Of a DNA stretch of 48,541 nt, positions 41,775-48,541 are shown one piece after another. Each line of letters opens with the position of its first letter. Positions within the stretch are counted from its first letter, which is position 1. A model generated the notes under the pieces. It did not search any database, was not told where the DNA came from, and saw only the letters and a list, made by a program, of their open reading frames with translations. The position numbers and the translations under genes are program-made. Source of the DNA: Lachnospiraceae bacterium UBA3850 (GTDB lineage: Bacteria; Bacillota; Clostridia; Lachnospirales; Lachnospiraceae). The stretch spans positions 1 to 48,541 of the forward strand of contig DGHK01000043.1 in the NCBI GenBank assembly GCA_002392655.1, written 5' to 3'.

Positions 41775-42440
41775 ATGGCAGATGAAAAGAATATAGATAT
41801 AGAAGAAGAACTTACAGAGGGAACAGCTGCAGAAGAAACTGCTTCTGATGAGGTTTCAGCTGAGGCTGCAGAGGAAGTAGCAGAACAGCCGGTTCAGAAG
41901 TCTGCAAACATCAAGCAGCAGGGCGATAATGAGCCCCATTGGTATGTTGTTCATACTTATTCCGGATATGAGGAAAAGGTTAAGAAGGATATCCTTAAAA
42001 CCATAGAGAACAGACGCCTTCAGGATCAGATGTTCGAGGTTATGGTTCCACTTCAGGATGTTACTGAGGTGAGAAAGGGTGTTAAGAAGACCGTTTCCAA
42101 GAAGATATTCCCGGGATATGTTCTTGTTCATATGATAAAAAATGACGTTACATGGTATGTTGTTCGTAACACCAGAGGTGTAACGGGATTCGTTGGCCCC
42201 GGATCTGAGCCTGTACCTCTTACAGATGCAGAGATGATCAGACTCGGAGTAAGAACAACAGATATAGAGATAGATGTTGAGGTTGGTGATTCAATCAAGG
42301 TTATTGCCGGTGCCTGGGAGGGTACTGTAGGAAATATCAAGACCATCAGCAAGACTAAGCAGTCTGTTACTATCGATATAGATATCTTCGGTCGTTCAAC
42401 AGATGTTGAGATAAGCTTGGGCGACATACAGAAACTTTAA
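41775..42440 (+). CDS. nusG: Transcription elongation/antitermination factor NusG
   Basis: The 221-residue protein has an acidic N-terminal extension (about 1-50, EEELTEGTAAEE) ahead of the NGN domain, which starts WYVVHTYSGYEEKVKK and contains FPGYVLV. The C-terminal KOW domain has GDSIKVIAGAWEGTVG. NusG binds RNA polymerase and couples it with Rho or ribosomes. The start at ATG 41775 has AGGTGG upstream. The acidic extension is unlike E. coli NusG but common in clostridia. Confidence 0.96.
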   Translation: MADEKNIDIEEELTEGTAAEETASDEVSAEAAEEVAEQPVQKSANIKQQGDNEPHWYVVHTYSGYEEKVKKDILKTIENRRLQDQMFEVMVPLQDVTEVRKGVKKTVSKKIFPGYVLVHMIKNDVTWYVVRNTRGVTGFVGPGSEPVPLTDAEMIRLGVRTTDIEIDVEVGDSIKVIAGAWEGTVGNIKTISKTKQSVTIDIDIFGRSTDVEISLGDIQKL

Positions 42441-42537
42441 TTTAGGTATTTATCCGGTTTAACCTGACCGGGTTTATATAAAGTGGAAGGAGTCCTTGAA
42501 GGATTCCGCGATTTACCACGAGAGGAGGAATATAAAA
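42441..42537 (+). ncRNA. Structured leader of rplK (candidate L1 binding site)
   Basis: Between nusG and rplK, GTGG (42483-42486) and CCAC (42516-42519) can enclose an 8-bp hairpin (42489-42496 with 42500-42507, one G-U pair). A second stem, CCGGT with ACCGG, spans 42454-42471. In other bacteria ribosomal protein L1 represses the rplKA operon by binding a leader structure here. The match to a known L1 site is not established. Confidence 0.4.
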
Positions 42538-42960
42538 ATGGCTAAGAAAGTCAAAGGTTACATCAAGTTACAGATACCTGCAGGAAAGGCAACTCCGGCA
42601 CCACCAGTTGGACCAGCACTTGGTCAGCACGGTGTAAATATCGTAGACTTCACAAAGCAGTTTAACGATAGAACAGCTAACATGGAAGATGTTATCCCTG
42701 TAGTTATCACAGTTTATGCTGATAGTTCTTTCAGCTTTATTACCAAGACACCTCCTGCAGCGGTTCTTATAAAGAAGGCAGCAGGACTTCAGAAGGCTTC
42801 TGGAGAACCTAACAAGAAGAAGGTTGGAAAGATCACTAAGGAACAGGTTCAGAAGATTGCAGAGACTAAGATGCCTGATCTTAATGCATCATCTATCGAG
42901 TCTGCAATGAGCATGATAGCCGGTACAGCTCGTTCAATGGGCATAGAAGTAGTTGACTAA
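42538..42960 (+). CDS. rplK: 50S ribosomal protein L11
   Basis: The 140-residue L11 has an N-terminal domain ([26 protein letters not shown], the thiostrepton-site region) and an RNA-binding C-terminal domain ending [12 protein letters not shown]. The start at ATG 42538 has GAGGAGG upstream; the longer frame from 42496 is not coding. Confidence 0.97.
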   Translation: MAKKVKGYIKLQIPAGKATPAPPVGPALGQHGVNIVDFTKQFNDRTANMEDVIPVVITVYADSSFSFITKTPPAAVLIKKAAGLQKASGEPNKKKVGKITKEQVQKIAETKMPDLNASSIESAMSMIAGTARSMGIEVVD

Positions 42961-42977
42961 ATTCGGAGGTAATGAAG

Positions 42978-43685
42978 ATGAAAAAAGGTAAGAGATATTT
43001 AGAGGCTGCTAAGCTTGTTGACAAGAGCAAGCTCTATGACCTTGAGGAAGCAGCTGAGATAATTAAGAAGACAGCAAGCGCTAAGTTTGATGAGACTGTA
43101 GAAGCTCATCTCAAGCTCGGTGTTGATGGTCGTCATGCAGATCAGCAGGTTCGTGGTGCGGTTGTACTCCCTCACGGAACAGGTAAGGAAGTTAAGGTTC
43201 TTGTATTTGCTAAGGGCGACAAGGTTGACGAGGCTCTTAATGCCGGTGCAGATTATGCAGGTGGTGAGGAACTCGTTCCAAAGATTCAGAATGATGGATG
43301 GCTTGATTTCGACGTCGTTATCGCTACACCTGATATGATGGGTGTTGTTGGACGTCTTGGTCGTGTACTTGGACCTAAGGGACTTATGCCAAATCCTAAG
43401 GCAGGTACAGTTACACCTGATGTAGTTAAAGCTATTGCTGATGTTAAAGCCGGTAAGATCGAGTACAGACTTGATAAGGCAAACATTATCCACGTTCCAG
43501 TAGGAAAGGCTTCTTTCACAACAGAGCAGATAGTTGATAACTATAAGGCTCTTATGGAAGCTGTAGTTAAGGCTAAGCCATCAAGTGCAAAGGGACAGTA
43601 TCTGAAGAGCGTAACAATCGCTTCTACAATGGGTCCTGGACTTAAGCTTAACCCTATCAGATTTACAGGTCAGCAGGCTGACTAA
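42978..43685 (+). CDS. rplA: 50S ribosomal protein L1
   Basis: The 235-residue L1 has domain I and II signatures: [15 protein letters not shown] near residue 40 and [17 protein letters not shown] near 130, ending [14 protein letters not shown]. It binds 23S rRNA and, in other bacteria, its own mRNA. I chose ATG 42978 because GGAGGT is seven bases before it; ATG 42972 is only one base away from that site. No rplJ or rplL follows; a terminator comes next. Confidence 0.96.
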   Translation: MKKGKRYLEAAKLVDKSKLYDLEEAAEIIKKTASAKFDETVEAHLKLGVDGRHADQQVRGAVVLPHGTGKEVKVLVFAKGDKVDEALNAGADYAGGEELVPKIQNDGWLDFDVVIATPDMMGVVGRLGRVLGPKGLMPNPKAGTVTPDVVKAIADVKAGKIEYRLDKANIIHVPVGKASFTTEQIVDNYKALMEAVVKAKPSSAKGQYLKSVTIASTMGPGLKLNPIRFTGQQAD

Positions 43686-43720
43686 TTATATCTGAATCAG
43701 TTATATCTGACAAAATAATA

Positions 43721-43760
43721 ACGGCGCAGAACATTATGATTGTTCTGTGCCGTCTTTTTT
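43721..43760 (+). terminator. Terminator of the rplK-rplA operon
   Basis: A 13-bp stem (43721-43733 with 43741-43753, one wobble), loop TTATGAT, then CTTTTTT. It marks the end of the ribosomal operon and may also serve the convergent kinase gene. Confidence 0.93.
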
Positions 43761-43773
43761 GTCATTTGATATT

Positions 43774-44952
43774 TTAAAATGAAGTATTCATCGTGGCTTT
43801 TATCAGATTGAATACCTGCTCGCTGGTAGCACTCAGATTGACCATTGCCTTGGCAGCTTCTGTGGCATCAGCTTCTGTTTCCGGTCTCCTGAGGATAGGG
43901 AAGTAGGCATCAACATCCGGAAGCTTATCTCCATCAAATGCAGGGGCTACGGCGCCCACAAGTGATATGACTGTTTTTCCGAACTGTTTGGCAATTCCTG
44001 CAATACCGACGGGTGCTTTTCCGTTTTTTGTCTGATTGTCCAGAGTTCCCTCTCCGGTAACAATGATATCGGCTTCTTTTATATATTTGAGCAGATTTGT
44101 TTCTTCAATAACTATCTTGTTTCCTTTTTCAAGTGAACCATTAAGAAAATGTTTGAAAGCGAAGCCCAGTCCTCCGGCTGCACCCATTCCGGGCTCGGTA
44201 GAATCTATCTCGGTGCCCAGCTTGCAGGAAAGTGTTGAAACAAACTGTTCAAACCATTTATCCATCACCTGAATCTCAGACTGGAAGAGTCCCTTCTGTG
44301 GTCCGTATATATGTGATGCTCCATTTTCACCGGTGAGAGGATTGTTTACGTCACATGCGATACGGAAATTAGATTCTTTTATTAGCGGATTCATGTCATT
44401 CATATCGATGTTGTATATAAACTCCAGATCGCTTCCGGTGAGATACGCTGCGTCCTTTCCGACTATTGTTCCGGTGGAATCATAGAATTTGACTCCCAGC
44501 GCCTGAAGCATTCCTATGCCCAGATCGTTGGTGGCGCTTCCACCCAGACCTATGATAAAACCTCTGCAGCCTCTCGATAAAGCATCGTTGATCAGCTCAC
44601 CTACACCGTAGGTTGTTGTTTTAAAAGGATCCTTCTCGTTGTCGGAAATAAGTGTGATTCCTGCAGCTGAGGCTATCTCTATAATGGCAGTTTTAATACC
44701 TTCATCATTATCAATTATTCCGTATTCTGCATTAACTTTTCTGCCGAGAGGTCCTATGACATCAAGTTTTATGAATTCGCCACCGCAGCCCATTGTTACT
44801 GCTCTGGCAGTTCCTTCGCCACCGTCGGCAAGAGGCCTGACTATATATCTGGCATCAGGGATGGCACGAATCAGTCCCTTTGCCGCAGCTTCGCCGCATT
44901 CAAGAGAACTCAGGCATCCCTTCATTGAATCCATAGCAAATACTACTTTCAT
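43774..44952 (-). CDS. glxK: Glycerate kinase (type 1)
   Basis: The 392-residue kinase phosphorylates glycerate, feeding it into lower glycolysis. It has the family's N-terminal FAMDSMKGCLSS and RPLADGGEGTA, a central GGSATNDLGIGMLQALG (nucleotide site) and ADIIVTGEGTLDNQT. The position of phosphate transfer (2- or 3-) is not decided by sequence; most bacterial members make 2-phosphoglycerate. It is monocistronic, convergent with rplA. Confidence 0.92.
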   Translation of the reverse strand: MKVVFAMDSMKGCLSSLECGEAAAKGLIRAIPDARYIVRPLADGGEGTARAVTMGCGGEFIKLDVIGPLGRKVNAEYGIIDNDEGIKTAIIEIASAAGITLISDNEKDPFKTTTYGVGELINDALSRGCRGFIIGLGGSATNDLGIGMLQALGVKFYDSTGTIVGKDAAYLTGSDLEFIYNIDMNDMNPLIKESNFRIACDVNNPLTGENGASHIYGPQKGLFQSEIQVMDKWFEQFVSTLSCKLGTEIDSTEPGMGAAGGLGFAFKHFLNGSLEKGNKIVIEETNLLKYIKEADIIVTGEGTLDNQTKNGKAPVGIAGIAKQFGKTVISLVGAVAPAFDGDKLPDVDAYFPILRRPETEADATEAAKAMVNLSATSEQVFNLIKATMNTSF

Positions 44953-45148
44953 CTTGTCCCCCGTGTTAAAAATTGGTTTGTAATATTTTATAACTATATC
45001 TATTCAATAGCAAAGTTATCAAGATGTCAAGAAAAAGCTATAATAATTAAGTATATGTTATTAAAGTGAAGTGTATGTGGATGGGGTTGAAAAATATAGA
45101 TTTTTATTGTATTATATGACAATTAGTTTGGATTGAAAGGAGACTTTT
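44953..45148. promoter_or_regulatory. Divergent promoter region of glycerate kinase and esterase-like gene
   Basis: This 196-base AT-rich gap holds a good plus-strand promoter: TTGAAA (45087-45092), 17-base spacer, TATTAT (45110-45115), ahead of AAGGAG and the ATG at 45149. I see no clear minus-strand promoter or operator. Confidence 0.6.
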
Positions 45149-47725
45149 ATGAGACGAATAACTGCAAAAGTTTTAGTGGCACTCATGGTCATGTCCTCTT
45201 TGGGAAGCTTTGATTCATATGCTGCAGGAGCAGGAACCGTATCAGATGAAAATATAGCATCAGGCACTGATGCAGAGCTGCAACAGTCTGAAGAAACTAT
45301 GATTCAGGACGTAAAAGAAGAGGAAGGTGAGGAGGAAGAGGAGGAAGAGGAAATCCTCATTCCTATAAGCGAAGAGACTACTGAAACATATGAAGAAAGA
45401 ACTGAGGACAGGATTCACTATATCAAGCTGAATGGTAATTATACTCAGAGCAGTGATGCTATCCTTATAGAGAGTAATGGTCATTTCGGACTTATAGATA
45501 CATCAAACAAGTCCGGAGATACACAGTATGGTATCCCGATTGACAGATCAGCATCAGGCGCTGCTGTGCTTGACTATCTGTGTGAATTAGGTGTTACGCA
45601 CCTTGATTTTATACTTGCTACTCATGCACATTCTGATCATATCGGTGGTATACCGGAGATTGCACAGTTTCTCTTAAAAACCGATATAACCACTGTTGAA
45701 GAGTATCAGCCTATAAATATTGATGTTACTGTTACTGATGAAAATGGAAAACCGGTTAATCCTTCTACTCTTAAGGAGGATGGAGGCGAAGGCGGAGATG
45801 AGCCTGAGCCTGAACCTGAACCGGTTGAGGGAGAGCGTCCTCTGGTTGATGAGAATACAACATATATCTATAAGAGCTTTACTCCGAATGCTTCAGAGTC
45901 TGAGTGGGAAAATGAGAAGTATTATGATGATGCAGACAAGGCTATGGCAATTGCAAACAAGCTCGTTGTAAACAATCCGACAGATGAGGCTATGAACTTT
46001 ATCGGAGCTGTATCCAGCAAGAATCCATCTGATAATTATGAGGATACGATTAGCTTCAAATTTGGAGATATGGATATATCTCTATATAATCTGTATTCAA
46101 GATCTAATACAAATGAAAATGCAAACTCAATACTTACTTACATCGAGAAGAGTGGTGTTAAAACAGTTCTTCTTGCTGATATAGATGTTTATGACAGCAT
46201 CGAACAGCGTCTTGCTACCGTTATTACAAAGCAGCATGGCAAGGTTGATGTTATGAAGGTGGGACATCATGGATTTGAGCGTTCCACAAGTAAGGAATTG
46301 ATTGACATACTTGGTGCTAAATATGCTGTTATCCAGACAGCCAATCAATTTCTTAATCTTTATTGTCCGTTCTATGGATATATGAAGCAGAAGGGAATGA
46401 ATGTATACAGAAATCTGGATCAGCCCGGACTTTCAGTGATTCAGGATATGACTGAAAACCTGAGCTTCGGAAATGGTGATTCAGCTGAGATAACTCCGAT
46501 TGAAGCATATAAGTGTGAGAAGGTTACAACCTATCAGATAGAGGGTGACGATACTCAGTACAAGATTATAACTGAAACTACTGTTATCATGAGAGAACAT
46601 TCAGTTGTATCAAGCTCACTTGCGACTGACTGGGTTCAGACAGGAGGCATCAAGAACTGGGCGAAGTGGTATAAGGACTGGGATGAGTATGACTGGGTAT
46701 TTGTTCAGGAAGATGGTTCTCTTGTAAAGGGTTGGAAGACAATAAATAATGCGGATTACTTTTTTAATGATGATGGAATTCTTCAGACCGGATGGATTAA
46801 GAGAAACGGAAAGGATGTTTATCTGATTCCTGAGGATTACAATGACTGGAAGATGGGTTCCATGATCAAGGGTTGGTACAAGATGAAGGGCGATAAAAAA
46901 ACCTGGTGGTATTTTGGCCCTGATGGATCTAAGTTTAATGGCTGGCTCAACAATAATGGTGACTGGTACTACATAATAGATGGTAAGATGTTTGCCGGTG
47001 GAGTTAAGAATATCGGCGGAAACGATTACCGTTTTGATTCAAATGGTAAGCTGATGACCGGTTGGGTTAAGATCGATGGAAAGCAGTATTACTTTGATCC
47101 AGATGGAAAGATCCATCGCGGATGGATACAGAGCGGTTCCAAGTGGTACTACACAGATAAGGACGGCAAGGTCGTAACCGGCTCCTACAACTGTGGCGGC
47201 AAGACGTATATATTTGACGGAAATGGTGTTATGTCCGGTGGAAGAGGCTGGGTAGAAGCCAATGGTAAATGGTACTATTCATACGAGGACGGAACAGCTT
47301 ATACAGGCTGGGTCAGCGGTCAGGCCGGATGGTATTATATAAACAGTGACGGCTCTATGGCGACCAAGCTGTGGGTTAACTCAGGTGGATGGTATTACAT
47401 AAACCAGTGGGGACTTATGGCTACCGGCTGGGTAGAGGATGGAAAAACATGGTACTGCATGGATGACAGTGGACTGATGAGAACCGGCTGGGTAGAGTCA
47501 GTAAGCGGATGGTACTATATGAATCCATCAGGTGCTATGGCTACCGGCTGGGTAAATGATGGTGGTACCTGGTACTTTATGAAGGACAGTGGCGCTATGG
47601 CTACCGGTTGGGTACAGAGCGGTGTTATATGGTATTACATGAATCCATCAGGAACTATGGTAACCGGAAGTCATACGATAGATGGCAAGAATTACACATT
47701 TAATGGTGATGGAGCTTTGTTATAG
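45149..47725 (+). CDS. Metallo-beta-lactamase-fold surface protein with wall-binding repeats (Pce/CbpE-like)
   Basis: The 858-residue secreted protein has a signal peptide (cut near AYA-like SYAAG, about residue 26), an acidic stretch (57-69) and a metallo-beta-lactamase domain with THAHSDHIGG (His159, His161, Asp163, His164), ADIDVYD and VGHHGFE. Near residues 190-285 it carries a long insert with a Pro-Glu run (EPEPEPEP). From about residue 510 come about 17 repeats of roughly 20 residues (GWV..GKWYYMN.SGAMAT), the choline/glucan-binding type. The arrangement and the ILIESNGHF and LDFILATHAHSDHIG strings closely recall pneumococcal phosphorylcholine esterase. Substrate could be a choline-decorated polymer; this is inference. 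Confidence 0.88.
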   Translation: MRRITAKVLVALMVMSSLGSFDSYAAGAGTVSDENIASGTDAELQQSEETMIQDVKEEEGEEEEEEEEILIPISEETTETYEERTEDRIHYIKLNGNYTQSSDAILIESNGHFGLIDTSNKSGDTQYGIPIDRSASGAAVLDYLCELGVTHLDFILATHAHSDHIGGIPEIAQFLLKTDITTVEEYQPINIDVTVTDENGKPVNPSTLKEDGGEGGDEPEPEPEPVEGERPLVDENTTYIYKSFTPNASESEWENEKYYDDADKAMAIANKLVVNNPTDEAMNFIGAVSSKNPSDNYEDTISFKFGDMDISLYNLYSRSNTNENANSILTYIEKSGVKTVLLADIDVYDSIEQRLATVITKQHGKVDVMKVGHHGFERSTSKELIDILGAKYAVIQTANQFLNLYCPFYGYMKQKGMNVYRNLDQPGLSVIQDMTENLSFGNGDSAEITPIEAYKCEKVTTYQIEGDDTQYKIITETTVIMREHSVVSSSLATDWVQTGGIKNWAKWYKDWDEYDWVFVQEDGSLVKGWKTINNADYFFNDDGILQTGWIKRNGKDVYLIPEDYNDWKMGSMIKGWYKMKGDKKTWWYFGPDGSKFNGWLNNNGDWYYIIDGKMFAGGVKNIGGNDYRFDSNGKLMTGWVKIDGKQYYFDPDGKIHRGWIQSGSKWYYTDKDGKVVTGSYNCGGKTYIFDGNGVMSGGRGWVEANGKWYYSYEDGTAYTGWVSGQAGWYYINSDGSMATKLWVNSGGWYYINQWGLMATGWVEDGKTWYCMDDSGLMRTGWVESVSGWYYMNPSGAMATGWVNDGGTWYFMKDSGAMATGWVQSGVIWYYMNPSGTMVTGSHTIDGKNYTFNGDGALL

Positions 47726-47728
47726 AAT

Positions 47729-48502
47729 ATGAGTAAAAAACCATTTGCAGTAGTAACTGGTGCCAGTAGCGGAATAGGCTTCGAGATAGCAAAGCAGCTG
47801 TCGAAAAGAGGCTACAGAATCGTGCTGGTAGCAAGAAGAGAAAAGAAGCTTGAGAAGGTAAGTCAGATACTCGGAACTGAAAGTATCATTATCACTGCGG
47901 ATCTTTCGAAAAGAGAAGAATGCGTCAGACTTATGGAAGAGACCAGGGATCTTGACATAGAGGTATTTGTAAACAATGCCGGTTTTGGTGATTGCGGAAG
48001 GTTCTATAGTACTGATATCAGCAAGGAACTCGAAATGATTGATGTCAATGTCACGGCAGTTCATGTGCTTACCAAGCTAATGCTTCACAGATTAAAACAG
48101 AGGACAAGCGGAGGATACATCCTGAATGTTGCTTCCTCCGCAGGACTTTTCCCGGCGGGACCTTATATGGCTACATACTATGCAAGCAAGGCATATGTTA
48201 CCAGTCTGACAAGTGCGGTAGCAAGAGAGCTTAAGGATGAGCAGAGTGATATATATGTAGGGGCGCTTTGTCCGGGGCCTGTAGATACACATTTTAATGA
48301 TGTGGCAAATGTAGAGTTTTCGCTTAAGGGTATAAGTGCAAAGAAATGTGCTATATATGCCGTAAATCAGATGTTTAAACGTAAGACCATCATAGTTCCG
48401 ACGTTAAGAATGAAGATGGCGATTTTTGCAAAAAGAATTCTTCCGAGAGAAACTATGGTTTCTATCACAGGAAGGCAGCAGAAGAAAAAGAGAGGATACT
48501 GA
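47729..48502 (+). CDS. Short-chain dehydrogenase/reductase (DltE-like)
   Basis: The 257-residue classical SDR has the cofactor motif TGASSGIG, VNNAG near residue 85, catalytic Ser in NVASSAG near 135, and YYASK with Tyr and Lys. It uses NAD(P)H; the substrate is unknown. The C-terminus is basic (QQKKKRGY). It starts three bases after the esterase-like gene's stop, with only a weak GGAG upstream, so the two are probably cotranscribed and coupled. Its own stop lies inside the terminator stem. Confidence 0.9.
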   Translation: MSKKPFAVVTGASSGIGFEIAKQLSKRGYRIVLVARREKKLEKVSQILGTESIIITADLSKREECVRLMEETRDLDIEVFVNNAGFGDCGRFYSTDISKELEMIDVNVTAVHVLTKLMLHRLKQRTSGGYILNVASSAGLFPAGPYMATYYASKAYVTSLTSAVARELKDEQSDIYVGALCPGPVDTHFNDVANVEFSLKGISAKKCAIYAVNQMFKRKTIIVPTLRMKMAIFAKRILPRETMVSITGRQQKKKRGY

Positions 48503-48521
48503 AAAACAGTATCCTCTTTTT
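48491..48521 (+). terminator. Terminator of the esterase-like/SDR operon
   Basis: An 11-bp perfect stem (48491-48501 with 48507-48517), loop AAAAA, T run to 48521. The stem includes the SDR stop codon. Confidence 0.92.
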
Positions 48522-48541
48522 CGTTCGCGCGCCATGGGCGC

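Overview
The window reads as chromosome of a low-to-moderate G+C Firmicute, most likely a gut or rumen Lachnospiraceae-type clostridium. The support is gene content and style: AGGAGG ribosome-binding sites, many Lys/Asp-rich lipoproteins, a DnaD/DnaI-type primosome operon, B12-dependent MetH with a separate activation protein, a TIR/beta-propeller protein, and a choline-binding-type repeat protein. I cannot name a genus. No prophage, integrase, intact transposase, CRISPR array, rRNA or tRNA is visible.

Layout. (1) 1-314 is non-coding: a string of six short hairpins, five with three-base loops, enclosed by two copies of an imperfect 32-bp direct repeat. (2) 315-2634: a beta-helix carbohydrate-binding-type lipoprotein and MetF. 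(3) 2636-5700 (minus): response regulator, histidine kinase and a secreted protein, divergent from (4) 5859-15518 (plus): a six-gene export operon with one lipoprotein of unknown function, two lipoprotein adaptors (one apparently a double adaptor), a MacB/FtsX-type permease and two ATPases, the second ending in an AbrB/SpoVT-like domain. (5) 15510-18401 (minus): an iron-siderophore/B12-type importer. (6) 18545-23678 (plus): FMN-binding protein, MetH activation protein, MetH and a DHH phosphoesterase. (7) 23675-26707 (minus): a TIR-membrane-beta-propeller protein. (8) 26812-29206 (plus): Sfp-type phosphopantetheinyl transferase, amino-acid binding lipoprotein, and a VanY-like protein lacking one expected zinc ligand. 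(9) 29285-34274 (minus): primosome proteins DnaD and DnaI with a long PRPP synthase, then MurC, separated by a gap with DnaA-box-like repeats. (10) 34541-41207 (plus): IlvE, a lipoprotein with a Wzm/Wzt-type exporter, UppP, a pseudouridine synthase and a GH3-family acyl-adenylating enzyme. (11) 41385-43685: rpmG-secE-nusG-rplK-rplA, ending in a terminator with no rplJ/rplL. (12) 43774-48502: glycerate kinase (minus), a phosphorylcholine-esterase-like surface protein with about 17 wall-binding repeats, and a short-chain dehydrogenase.

How the parts fit. MetF, MetH and the MetH activation protein make up the B12-dependent methyl branch of methionine synthesis, and the nearby importer is a reasonable corrinoid-uptake candidate. 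The two-component system is a natural candidate regulator of the divergent exporter. MurC, UppP, the Wzm/Wzt pair, the VanY-like protein and the esterase-like protein all concern the envelope. The least explained items are the hairpin string, the exporter with its double adaptor and AbrB-tailed ATPase, the TIR protein, and the GH3 enzyme. All family assignments are from reading the sequence; no database search was run.
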